DNA of 64,000 nt. Origin: Anaerostipes sp. Lineage in GTDB: Bacteria > Bacillota > Clostridia > Lachnospirales > Lachnospiraceae. The position numbers and the translations under genes were made by a program. Positions 7,067-14,235 of this stretch are shown in pieces. Positions within the stretch are counted from its first letter, which is position 1; each line of letters begins with the position of its first letter. The stretch lies in assembly GCF_018381315.1 (NCBI RefSeq), contig NZ_JAGZSD010000004.1:186001-250000 (forward strand), written 5' to 3'. Below the pieces are notes generated by a model, which saw only the letters and a program-made list of their open reading frames with translations, searched no databases and was not told where the DNA came from.

Positions 7067-7933
7067 TTACATATTGCAGGATGCAACAATCTTATAATTG
7101 TCCGGAATCCCGTACTTGTTTTCCACTGGCTCCAGATTCCAGCTGATCTCACATAAGGTTTCTCTCATCACCTTTTTGCAGTACAGCATGACAATGCCTG
7201 CATCAATCTGTTCCTCATAAAGATTGGTTTCCTCATCGTCCCTGACAGCAAGGATCAGCAGTCCGCCGTCAATGATGAATCTCCACGGCTGCCGGTTTAA
7301 CGTTGAAGGGGCCATTCTGGCATAGTTTAAAGGCTCATAGACAGCCCTGTTCACCAGTTCATCCACTGAGGCTTTGTTTCCCCATGTATCAAGAAAAACA
7401 ATCTCTTCCAAAGGCATCCTCGGCGAAGATACACTGTCTTTGACCTGAAAATCAGCATTGGCATATCCCTTGCCCAATGTGACATTCCCTGTAACCTTTT
7501 TAAAACGCTTCTTTCCGTATCCCAATGCCATAATCGCCACAACTTCCTTATCTGTGACAATATTCAGCTTTTCAATGACCGTATGGCTGTCTTTAAAAGT
7601 AATCCAGCAGGAGTCTACTCCAAGGGAATGAGCTTTGATAGAAATGGACTCTCCTACATATCCGCCGTTCTCAATATAATGATCCTTTTTCTCTGACAGC
7701 ACAATCATATAATGCGGAGCATTGATCAAAATCCCTTTATATCCCGCATACCCATCCAGCTGGCGGTAAACCGTGTCATTGTCCATAAAACGGATGTCAA
7801 TCCCGATACTGCTGTCCAAGCGTTCACAAGTCTGGGCAAAATCCCGAATTTTCTTGACTGTAGCAGCGTCAACTGCCTTCTCTTTATAGTCTCTCACGGA
7901 GTTTTTGCTTTCAATTAAATCTTTATATTCCAT
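7067..7933 (-). CDS. Nitroreductase-family protein with a fused C-terminal half
   Basis: 288 aa from the start chosen here (10 nt after GGAGG; an ATG two codons earlier is also possible). It begins MEYKDLIESKNSVRDYKEKA, the usual FMN-dependent nitroreductase start. A second nitroreductase-like segment, YEPLNYARMAPSTLNRQPWRFII, lies at about 195-220, where the family motif ARxAPSxxNxQPW binds FMN. The protein thus resembles the long clostridial type with two half-domains. It probably reduces nitro or quinone compounds with NAD(P)H; the natural substrate is unknown. Its promoter appears to lie inside the family B repeat upstream (TATAAT at 7987-7992). Confidence 0.85.
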   Translation of the reverse strand: MEYKDLIESKNSVRDYKEKAVDAATVKKIRDFAQTCERLDSSIGIDIRFMDNDTVYRQLDGYAGYKGILINAPHYMIVLSEKKDHYIENGGYVGESISIKAHSLGVDSCWITFKDSHTVIEKLNIVTDKEVVAIMALGYGKKRFKKVTGNVTLGKGYANADFQVKDSVSSPRMPLEEIVFLDTWGNKASVDELVNRAVYEPLNYARMAPSTLNRQPWRFIIDGGLLILAVRDDEETNLYEEQIDAGIVMLYCKKVMRETLCEISWNLEPVENKYGIPDNYKIVASCNM

Positions 7934-7986
7934 AGTCATATAACCTCCCAATTTCTAGCACAAACAATAACCAAGCTGCTGCTTAT

Positions 7987-8054
7987 ATTATACCTTATCG
8001 TGCGGAGCACGTCTACCCGAAGGGCATAAAATACGGGATGCCCTGTGGGTATGA
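7987..8054 (-). repeat. Family B repeat, copy 1, carrying the nitroreductase promoter
   Basis: Read on the minus strand it begins TCATACCCACAGGGCAT, forms the hairpin GGGCAT/ATGCCC, then gives GGTAGACG (-35 TAGACG at 8010-8015), a 17-bp spacer holding the CGTGC..GCACG stem, and TATAAT (7987-7992). It ends about 55 bp before the nitroreductase start. Relatives lie at 8260, 16286, 23075, 23251, 32812 and 54706. Confidence 0.75.
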
Positions 8055-8115
8055 GTTTTTCTCCACTATCTCCAGTCGGCTCTGGAAAGGCCTCCTTCCG
8101 ACAGTGAAGAAAAAC
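8049..8115. repeat. Family C palindromic element, copy 1
   Basis: Inverted arms AGTTTTTCTCCACT and AGTGAAGAAAAACT (one mismatch) enclose a core CGGCTCTGGAAAGGCCTCC. It abuts family B copy 1. The right arm plus CTTATCGCT is seen again at 8447-8465. The 140 bp from 8116 to 8259 hold no gene that I can see. Confidence 0.6.
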
Positions 8116-8259
8116 TTATCGCTAAAAGGCATCTGCTGTTTTATGGGTAGTGAGGCTGTTTGAGCGTCAGCGAGTTCCGAACGGGCCGCCGGAGAGCCTT
8201 TGCTGAAAGTTAGAAAATCTTACATTCCTGAGACAGCAAGCCGGAGAACTGGTCAAAAT

Positions 8260-8328
8260 GTCATACCTTATCGTGCGAAGCGCGTCTACCCGAAGGGCAT
8301 AAAATACGGGATGCCCTGTGGGTATGAC
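8260..8328 (-). repeat. Family B repeat, copy 2
   Basis: The closest to a complete element: outer arms GTCATACC / GGTATGAC, inner hairpin GGGCAT / ATGCCC, and the segment GGTAGACGCGCTTCGCACG on the minus strand. The promoter-like pair reads TAGACG-17-TATGAC. It directly joins family C copy 2. Confidence 0.78.
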
Positions 8329-8388
8329 ATGTTCCACATGATTTCCGTTCGGCTCTTAGAATGCCTCGCTCCAATCATGCAGAACATG
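8328..8388. repeat. Family C palindromic element, copy 2
   Basis: Arms CATGTTCCACATGATT and AATCATGCAGAACATG flank the core CGGCTCTTAGAATGCCTCGC. The core matches the copy at 34379 (read in reverse) almost base for base. Confidence 0.65.
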
Positions 8389-8510
8389 GACGTATTGTCT
8401 GCTGGATAAGAATGACATCTGAACAGAAGGTGCCATACTGCAATAGTGAAGAAAAACTTATCGCTGAAAGATTCCTTTTGCGCGCCAAATGCACAGGTAA
8501 ATAATTTCTC

Positions 8511-8588
8511 TGTGCATTTGTGCGCACCCTGCACGGAGTGCTTTTTTATTACATAGGGGATTCTGAAGGAATTTCCCATGCAGTAAAA
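8511..8588 (-). repeat. Family A repeat, copy 3 (short form)
   Basis: Short form: TGCATTTGTGCGCACCCTGC, then CACGGAGTGC, a T-run, and the palindrome ACATAGGGGATTC / GAATTTCCCATGCAG. Its right end joins the T-tract (minus strand) of the terminator at 8584-8616. Confidence 0.8.
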
Positions 8589-8616
8589 AGAGGCAGATGG
8601 TTTTCCACCTGCCTCT
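8584..8616 (-). terminator. Terminator of the cytidylate-kinase-like pair
   Basis: Stem AGAGGCAG / CTGCCTCT with a 12-nt loop, then TTTTTA on the minus strand, 5 bp after the stop at 8622. Confidence 0.88.
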
Positions 8617-8621
8617 TGATT

Positions 8622-9230
8622 TTATTCTTCCAGATAGGATTCTATGACTTTTACCGCTTTGTCAATCCCTGTCCGTCCGGTATTGATCACCATCTCGTAG
8701 TTGCTCGGATGGCCCCATTTAATCTTTGTATAGTAGTTATGGTAGGAAGCTCTCTCTCTGTCTACCTTTTTCATCAGGCGCTTTGCTTCCTTTTCAGAGA
8801 CATTCTCCATATCCATGATCCGCTGGATCCGCACAGCCTCAGAACTGTGAATGAAGAAGGAATGGCTGCCCGGAAGTTTCTGCAGGATAACATCTGCACA
8901 CCGCCCCACAAAGATACAGGATTTTTCCTGTTCTGCAATCTGGCGGATGGCAATAGACTGAATCACAAACAGCTTTTCCGGTGTCAGGATACATTCATCC
9001 ATCGGCGTGGTAGCCGGATGTCCGATGGGCACCCCAAAAATATAGGCATAATCGCCGGATTCTTCTCTCTGGGTTACATACTCCTCAGATACATCTGCCA
9101 TCTTTGCCACTCTGGCGATCAGTTCCTTGTCAAACAGCTTAATCCCCAAGTCCCTGGAAAGCTTCTCTGCAATCTCATGGCCTCCGCTGCCGTATTCTCT
9201 GGAAATGCATATAATCGTATTCGGTCTCAT
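8622..9230 (-). CDS. Cytidylate-kinase-like family protein, paralogue 1
   Basis: 202 aa P-loop protein of the Cytidylate_kin2 type. The N-terminus IICISREYGSGGHEIAEKL holds an atypical phosphate-binding loop, and DRERASYHNYYTKIKWGHPS near residues 155-175 is the family core, where Arg and Tyr residues would contact substrate. The family is related to CMP kinase but is not the housekeeping enzyme (cmk is usually about 220 aa with GPAGAGKST). The role is unknown; nucleotide or small-molecule phosphorylation is inferred. It is 30 bp downstream of a close paralogue, and the two clearly arose by duplication. Confidence 0.78.
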   Translation of the reverse strand: MRPNTIICISREYGSGGHEIAEKLSRDLGIKLFDKELIARVAKMADVSEEYVTQREESGDYAYIFGVPIGHPATTPMDECILTPEKLFVIQSIAIRQIAEQEKSCIFVGRCADVILQKLPGSHSFFIHSSEAVRIQRIMDMENVSEKEAKRLMKKVDRERASYHNYYTKIKWGHPSNYEMVINTGRTGIDKAVKVIESYLEE

Positions 9231-9260
9231 GGCACCTCTCCTTTCTATGCGCCTGTCATT

Positions 9261-9872
9261 CTAGCGTTCTGCATAATATGTAATAAGATCCACCGCATTT
9301 TCCATGCTCAGTTTTCCCATGTTAAGGACCATGTGATAGTTGCTCGGATGGCCCCATTTAATCTTTGTATAGTAGTTGTGATAAGAAGCCCTTTCCCTGT
9401 CGGTTCTCTTAATCAGTTTTCTGGCCTCCTTCTCGGTGACCTGCCTGAGATCCATGATCCGCTGGACCCTGTCATCCAGCGGGCTGTGTACAAAAACTGA
9501 GATACATTCTGCCTGATCCTGTAAAATGACATCCGCACACCGGCCTACAAAGATACAGGCTCCTTCGTCCTTTGCCATCTGCCGGATTGCAATCGACTGG
9601 AGAGCAAATAACTTCTCAGAGGTTACCACAAAATCACGGGTGATATCTGTAGCCACATGCCCTGCAGGCATTACCCCAAGAAATCCTCTGAAATCCCTCA
9701 CTTCTCCCTGTTCTTCCACAAAATCTTCGGGCACATTGCCCATCTTTGCCACCTTTGTTATAATCTCGCTGTCGAACAGCTTAATACCCAGCCGCTTAGA
9801 CAGGCGCTCTCCCAGTTCATGGCCTCCGCTTCCGAATTCCCTGGAAATACATATGATCCTGTTCTCTTTCAT
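9261..9872 (-). CDS. Cytidylate-kinase-like family protein, paralogue 2
   Basis: 203 aa from the start with GGAG 8 nt upstream. It shares with its neighbour IICISREFGSGGHELGERL, the FVGRCADVILQ segment, and DRERASYHNYYTKIKWGHPS. It differs mainly between residues 55 and 80 (GNVPEDFVEEQGEVRDFRGF versus ADVSEEYVTQREESGDYAYI), likely the substrate-facing lid. The leader has a 10-bp direct repeat GGTTATCAAT spaced by 2 bp (9902-9923) just before the ribosome site, and a TATAAT near 10010. Function is not known beyond family membership. Confidence 0.78.
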   Translation of the reverse strand: MKENRIICISREFGSGGHELGERLSKRLGIKLFDSEIITKVAKMGNVPEDFVEEQGEVRDFRGFLGVMPAGHVATDITRDFVVTSEKLFALQSIAIRQMAKDEGACIFVGRCADVILQDQAECISVFVHSPLDDRVQRIMDLRQVTEKEARKLIKRTDRERASYHNYYTKIKWGHPSNYHMVLNMGKLSMENAVDLITYYAER

Positions 9873-10037
9873 AAACATCACTCCTTTGCTCATAAACAAC
9901 AATTGATAACCACATTGATAACCCTTCCTCCTGCCTCCGAAACGAAGGTATGTCTATGCCTGCAAAAGATGTCATACGGCTGGTAAGACCGATCGATATC
10001 TTATTTTTATTATACCATGATACAGAGGAAAAAACAT

Positions 10038-10080
10038 AAAAAACACAGGGGATTGTTCTTTTATCTGAACAATCTCCTGC
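10038..10080 (-). terminator. Terminator of asnB
   Basis: Minus-strand stem CAGGAGATTGTTC / GAACAATCCCCTG (two mismatches or wobbles), then TGTTTTTT. Confidence 0.85.
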
Positions 10081-10089
10081 ATTTTTCAT

Positions 10090-11940
10090 TTATACAACAG
10101 CAATATGATAGGTTTCCAGCCAGTAGTTTACCTGGAGCATAAAGGCTGCCATCTGCGGTCCGGCCATCAGCTGTCCATACCATGGTTTTCCATAGTCTGA
10201 CGGACTTTTTAAAAACTCTTCTGTTTTCTTCTTATCGATCAGATTCCGGATCGGAGCATTTGGATCGGCAATTACTTCCCGAAGCCGGTCTCCCAGCATT
10301 TTTTCGTACTCTGGATGATACGTTTTGGGATACGGACTTTTCCTTCTGTACAAAACCTCATTTGGAAGATCTCCTTCTCCTGCAGCCCTGAGCAGGCCTT
10401 TGACCATGCCGCCCGGACATTTCATTTCCCACGGCACATTCCACATATATTCCACGATTCTGTGGTCAGCAAACGGCACTCTGGCCTCCAGTCCTGAAAA
10501 CATGCTGGTTCGGTCCATCCGGTCTAAGAGTGTCACCATAAACCATTTCAGGTTCAGATAGGAGATCTCTCTTCTCCTGCTTTCTGTGGGATTCTCCCCC
10601 AGCAGCCTTGGAGTTTCCCCGATGGTCTTTTCATACGCTCTTCTGGCATGGTTTTCAATATCTGCTGCCTGGAGTACATCGTCGCTTAAGAGGGCCTTTC
10701 TTGGTTCCATATCCATGGACCACGGAAATGCGTGGGCTTCAAAACACTCTTTTTTATGGAACCACGGATATCCTCCGAAAATCTCGTCAGCACATTCACC
10801 AGTCAGCGTAACCTTTTTGGTTTTGGCAACTTCAGAACAGAAATAAAGAAGTGAAGATTCCACATCAGCCATACACGGCAGGTCTCTTGCGTCCACTGCC
10901 CGGTACAGGTTTTCAATCTGCTGCTCGTTGGTGCATTCCAAATACGTATGATTCGTTCCTGACGCCTCTACCATCCGGTCCACCCAAGGGCGGTCCTGGG
11001 ACGGCTGAAATGAATTTGCCTTAAAATACCGGTCATTATTCACAAAGTCAAAAGAGAATGTATTCAGCTGTTTTCCCTGTCTGCCAAGCTCTTTGGCACA
11101 AATGGCTGTAACAAGGCTGCTGTCCACTCCCCCTGATAAAAATGTACAGATTGGAATATCTGAAAGCATCTGCATCTTTACTGCATCATGAACCAGGTAG
11201 GACAGCTTTTCGACTGTCTGGTCATAAGATTCCTCATGGGGCCTGCTCTCAAGCTTCCAATATGTGTGGTCTTTCAGCCCCTCCACACCGTACTCAAGAA
11301 AATGACCCGGAAGCACCTCTGAAACACCCTGAAACACTCCTTTTCCATAGGATTTCGCAGGTCCCAGTCCAAAAATCTCACCAAGTCCGTCCCGGTCAAT
11401 GACCGGTTCGATTCCCGGATATTGAAAAATGCCTTTGATCTCAGACGAAAACACCAGCGTCTGTCCTGCAAATGCATAAAACAGAGGCTTTACTCCCAGC
11501 CGGTCTCTGAACAGAAACAGTTTCTTTTCTGCGGAATCCCAGATACTCACTGCAAAGATGCCGTTAAGCTCCTCTACAAAAGCTGGTCCGTGAAGGATGT
11601 ATCCCGCCAGGATGACTTCTGTGTCACTGGTTGTCTTAAAGATTGCGCCTTCTTTTTTCAGCTTCTGTTTCAGTTCCTTCATGTTGTAAATCTCACCGTT
11701 ATAGACGATGACAAACTTACGGCCGGATTCCTCTCTGACCATAGGCTGATGCCCGGTGTATAAGTCAATGATCGAAAGACGTACATGGGCCAGGCCGCAC
11801 CCATTTTCCAAAAATGTTCCCTGATCATCCGGACCGCGGTGCTTCTGGACCTGATTCATTTGGTCCAGAATATTCTTCCACTGTCCGCTGTTTTCCTGAT
11901 ACCTGTTATGAGGATTACAAAATCCTGCAATACCACACAT
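10090..11940 (-). CDS. asnB: Asparagine synthetase (glutamine-hydrolysing)
   Basis: 616 aa two-domain enzyme making asparagine from aspartate, glutamine and ATP. The start at 11940 is chosen so that Cys2 of MCGIAGF becomes the N-terminal nucleophile of the glutaminase domain (residues 1-about 210, with VYNGEIYN). The ATP pyrophosphatase signature FLSGGVDSS is near 270, and the synthetase domain runs to the end with LEARVPFADHRIVEYMW. The ribosome site GAGGTG is 7 nt upstream. It lies 65 bp after dpaB on the same strand, so asparagine synthesis may be co-transcribed with a sporulation pair, or simply adjacent. Confidence 0.95.
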   Translation of the reverse strand: MCGIAGFCNPHNRYQENSGQWKNILDQMNQVQKHRGPDDQGTFLENGCGLAHVRLSIIDLYTGHQPMVREESGRKFVIVYNGEIYNMKELKQKLKKEGAIFKTTSDTEVILAGYILHGPAFVEELNGIFAVSIWDSAEKKLFLFRDRLGVKPLFYAFAGQTLVFSSEIKGIFQYPGIEPVIDRDGLGEIFGLGPAKSYGKGVFQGVSEVLPGHFLEYGVEGLKDHTYWKLESRPHEESYDQTVEKLSYLVHDAVKMQMLSDIPICTFLSGGVDSSLVTAICAKELGRQGKQLNTFSFDFVNNDRYFKANSFQPSQDRPWVDRMVEASGTNHTYLECTNEQQIENLYRAVDARDLPCMADVESSLLYFCSEVAKTKKVTLTGECADEIFGGYPWFHKKECFEAHAFPWSMDMEPRKALLSDDVLQAADIENHARRAYEKTIGETPRLLGENPTESRRREISYLNLKWFMVTLLDRMDRTSMFSGLEARVPFADHRIVEYMWNVPWEMKCPGGMVKGLLRAAGEGDLPNEVLYRRKSPYPKTYHPEYEKMLGDRLREVIADPNAPIRNLIDKKKTEEFLKSPSDYGKPWYGQLMAGPQMAAFMLQVNYWLETYHIAVV

Positions 11941-12005
11941 ATGTGCCACCTCTTCAATTATTTTTCATACAGGCTCCGCAGCATACATCGCTGGGAGCCT
12001 TAAGT

Positions 12006-12590
12006 CTATCCCCGGATAACCGGCTGATATTGTCTGCCTTCCAGCGCCTTTTCCACAGTCGGGATCAAAAGGCTGGTATCGGCGATCATGGAGTTGGGTT
12101 TCTTAACCGGATCGTCCTGCCCGAACGGAACAAAATAAATATTCTTCATGTTCATCAGGGCGCCGATATTCTTCATATTAATTCCCAAAGCATCGTTGGT
12201 TGATACAGAGATCACCAAAGGCTTATCATTTCTTAAATGGGCCTTTGCCGCCATCAAAACCGGAGAATCTGTAATACCGCTGCATAGCTTCGCCAGTGTA
12301 TTTCCTGTGCACGGAAATATTACCAGAATGTCCAGAAGACTTTTCGGACCGATCGGTTCAGCCTGTGCAATGGTTTTCATCGGAGGAACCCCCGTAATCT
12401 CTTCGGCTTTTTTCAGAAATTCTTCGGCTTTTCCAAACCTGCTGTCTATGCTCTGTGCAGCGCCGGAAAAGATTGTCTGCACCTGTGCTCCTTCCCCTGC
12501 CAGCTTTTCAAGCTGGACAAATATTTTCTCATATGTGCAGAATGAACCAGTCATGGCAATTCCTATTTTCTTTCCTTTTACACTCATCAT
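12006..12590 (-). CDS. spoVFB: Dipicolinate synthase subunit B
   Basis: 194 aa flavoprotein subunit (dpaB). It has the flavodoxin-like phosphopantothenoylcysteine decarboxylase fold, with IGIAMTGSFCTYEK at the start, the run DILVIFPCTGNTLAKL and the ending NSMIADTSLLIPTVEKAL. With DpaA it makes dipicolinic acid in the mother cell, the calcium-binding solute of the spore core. Its ATG overlaps the dpaA stop (ATGA), so the two are translationally coupled. Confidence 0.93.
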   Translation of the reverse strand: MMSVKGKKIGIAMTGSFCTYEKIFVQLEKLAGEGAQVQTIFSGAAQSIDSRFGKAEEFLKKAEEITGVPPMKTIAQAEPIGPKSLLDILVIFPCTGNTLAKLCSGITDSPVLMAAKAHLRNDKPLVISVSTNDALGINMKNIGALMNMKNIYFVPFGQDDPVKKPNSMIADTSLLIPTVEKALEGRQYQPVIRG

Positions 12591-13429
12591 ACATCCCATT
12601 CCGTAATCATTGTTTCTGTCAGAATGGCAGCCGCGGAGTACGCCGCATACTTACCGGGAATCCCGAGGCAGAGCCTTGCGTCGACCCCCAATTCTTCTGC
12701 CGCTTCAAAATCCACACCGCCCGGTGCAGATGCGATATCCACAATCAAGACCTCTGTTCTTGCCAGTTCCAGGCATTTCCTGTCTAAAACCAATGAGGGA
12801 ATTGTGTTGAATATGAAATCAGCCTGCGGTATTTCCTTCTTCATGTCTTCCAAAGAGACTGCGTTCATTCCTAAAGACTCTGCAAGGGCACGCTGCTGCG
12901 CATTCCTTGCAGCCACCGTCACATCAGCCGACCAAAGCTTTAATTTTTCTGCCAGGACACTGCCGCACCGGCCGAACCCCAGCACCAGGCATTTGCTTGC
13001 CTGTATCTGATGCGGCGAGCCGAAAACAGCCTCTGCCACTGCCCCCTCTGCAGTCGGCACGGCATTTTTAAGTGCCACTGAATCCAGCTTCATAAAATCA
13101 TGCACGGCAACTCCCATATCGCGGCAGTAGCCGCAGAAATCATCCGGAATACATCCTGCAAAAATGCTCTGGCCTTTCTGCAGGCATCGTTTTATATCCT
13201 CTATTCCAAAATCTGAACAGCACTCCATGGAAACTATATTTTCACGGTCTTTAGAAAAAGGAATCGGACCGATCAGCACTTTGGCATTTACCACTGCCTC
13301 TTCCATGGAATCAGCCTGTTTTCCTTCGGACATGATCCCATACGTGATGACAGAAAAGCCTCTGTCGGAGAGCTGTTTTGCCATATAAGACTGTCTCATA
13401 TCTCCGCCGAGAACTGCAAAATCATACAT
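12587..13429 (-). CDS. spoVFA: Dipicolinate synthase subunit A
   Basis: 280 aa NAD(P)-binding subunit (dpaA) acting on the aspartate/lysine pathway intermediate to give dipicolinate. It starts MYDFAVLGGDMRQSYMAKQL and has a second Rossmann motif CLVLGFGRCGSVLAEKL near 143-160. The start with AAAGGAG 7 nt upstream is preferred over the longer frame. The gene pair indicates a spore former that uses SpoVF rather than the EtfA-dependent route of some clostridia. Mother-cell control is suggested by the upstream -10-like motif at 13461-13469. Confidence 0.93.
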   Translation of the reverse strand: MYDFAVLGGDMRQSYMAKQLSDRGFSVITYGIMSEGKQADSMEEAVVNAKVLIGPIPFSKDRENIVSMECCSDFGIEDIKRCLQKGQSIFAGCIPDDFCGYCRDMGVAVHDFMKLDSVALKNAVPTAEGAVAEAVFGSPHQIQASKCLVLGFGRCGSVLAEKLKLWSADVTVAARNAQQRALAESLGMNAVSLEDMKKEIPQADFIFNTIPSLVLDRKCLELARTEVLIVDIASAPGGVDFEAAEELGVDARLCLGIPGKYAAYSAAAILTETMITEWDV

Positions 13430-13460
13430 TTTATCGCTCCTTTCTGCTGCCATCTAACTA

Positions 13461-13469
13461 TAGTATATG
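13461..13469 (-). promoter_or_regulatory. Possible mother-cell sigma (E/K-type) -10 for dpaAB
   Basis: CATATACTA on the minus strand fits the CATAnnnTA -10 pattern shared by SigE and SigK promoters, 32 bp before the dpaA start. A convincing -35 could not be fixed, so this is only a suggestion that fits the sporulation role of the genes. Confidence 0.4.
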
Positions 13470-13584
13470 TATTTCTTCTTCGGTATGCTTCATTTTTTCC
13501 ATTTTTTACACACAAACGGGTCAGATTCTGTTATATTAAGACTTATAACAAGAGACATTGTTCTTGAAAGAAGGGAGTTTTATT

Positions 13585-13953
13585 ATGAAGTTTTTTATTT
13601 GTGAACACTGTAAAAATATCATGACATTGGTGCAGGACAACGGAGTACCTGTTATGTGCTGCGGACAGAACATGACAGAACTGGTTCCGGGGACCACAGA
13701 CGGTGCAGCAGAAAAGCATGTGCCTGCTGTATCAGTAGACGGCCGGAAGGTCAGTGTAAAGGTGGGTGAGGCAGAACATCCGATGATGGATGCCCATTAC
13801 ATAATGTTCATCTGTGTTGAAACGAGCCTTGGAAATCATATAAAATATTTGAAACCGGGAGATAAACCCGAAGCAGAATTCTTTTTGGCAGACGATGAAG
13901 AATTCACAGCTGCATATGAATACTGCAACCTGCATGGATTGTGGAAAGCATAA
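13585..13953 (+). CDS. dfx: Desulfoferrodoxin-type superoxide reductase
   Basis: 122 aa, the full two-domain form. The N-terminal desulforedoxin domain has CEHC (residues 6-9) and CC near 26, binding one FeS4 iron. The catalytic domain has EKHVP, whose Glu-Lys-His triad sits at the active iron, then HPM, the distal Cys in FICVE, and the final YCNLHGLW. It reduces superoxide to peroxide using rubredoxin-level electrons, a hallmark of anaerobes. The start at 13585 has AGGGAG 7 nt upstream. It is monocistronic and divergent from dpaA. Confidence 0.95.
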   Translation: MKFFICEHCKNIMTLVQDNGVPVMCCGQNMTELVPGTTDGAAEKHVPAVSVDGRKVSVKVGEAEHPMMDAHYIMFICVETSLGNHIKYLKPGDKPEAEFFLADDEEFTAAYEYCNLHGLWKA

Positions 13954-13964
13954 ATGCACGCAAA

Positions 13965-14002
13965 GGAGGCACCTCTGATTATCAGAAGTGCCTCCTGTTT
14001 TT
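13965..14002 (+). terminator. Terminator of the superoxide reductase gene
   Basis: Stem GGAGGCACCTCTGAT / ATCAGAAGTGCCTCC followed by TGTTTTT. It could also stop minus-strand transcripts, though the T-tract on that side is poor. Confidence 0.88.
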
Positions 14003-14076
14003 ATGTTTCTTAATATGTGAATACCCTCAACCTTTTGTTTATCCTTTGTAATAAGTGTGTCTCCCCAGTCAGACGA

Positions 14077-14109
14077 TTAGAACGGCCATGGCCATCTCAT
14101 GCATGTCAT
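14077..14109 (-). CDS. Candidate 10-residue peptide gene beside the histidine kinase
   Basis: The reading frame encodes MTCMRWPWPF and a stop. It would be dismissed by length, but three signals agree. GGGGG lies 8 nt before the ATG. A consensus promoter (TTGAAA-17-TATAGT, 14155-14183) lies about 45 bp upstream. It follows directly after a peptide-sensor-type histidine kinase gene on the same strand, with no other gene for the promoter to serve. The product is rich in aromatic and proline residues with a single Cys, like short peptide pheromones. No AgrB-type processing protease is in the window, so the peptide may act as made, be matured elsewhere, or the RNA may be what matters. Confidence 0.5.
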   Translation of the reverse strand: MTCMRWPWPF

Positions 14110-14154
14110 CGTTTTATCCCCCTTTATACTGCTTTGCTTTCGGTAACAATACAC

Positions 14155-14183
14155 ACTATAAGAGGTCCTATACACAGTTTCAA
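14155..14183 (-). promoter_or_regulatory. Sigma-A promoter upstream of the 10-residue peptide frame
   Basis: TTGAAA (14178-14183) and TATAGT (14155-14160) with a 17-bp spacer on the minus strand, inside the 230-bp gap after the kinase gene. Predicted start near 14148. Confidence 0.75.
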
Positions 14184-14235
14184 TATACCTGCGGGGAACG
14201 ACTGAATATCAGATTAAGCGTTATAATTTTTTCCA

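Noticed and set aside
6677..7156. 159-codon plus-strand frame between the tRNAs and nitroreductase
   Set aside because: It starts inside tRNA-Gln and ends inside the nitroreductase gene with no start signals.
8520..9500. 326-codon plus-strand open frame over the cytidylate-kinase-like genes
   Set aside because: Antisense to two clear paralogues; it begins inside a family A repeat and lacks a ribosome site.
9817..10089. 90-codon minus-strand frame overlapping the start of the second kinase-like gene
   Set aside because: It overlaps a conserved gene in another frame, and its best start is 11 nt from the ribosome site already used by that gene.
14005..14235. Standard agrB/agrD pair beside the kinase
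   Set aside because: No AgrB-like membrane protease and no AgrD-length propeptide is found; only a 10-codon frame with signals was kept, as a candidate.
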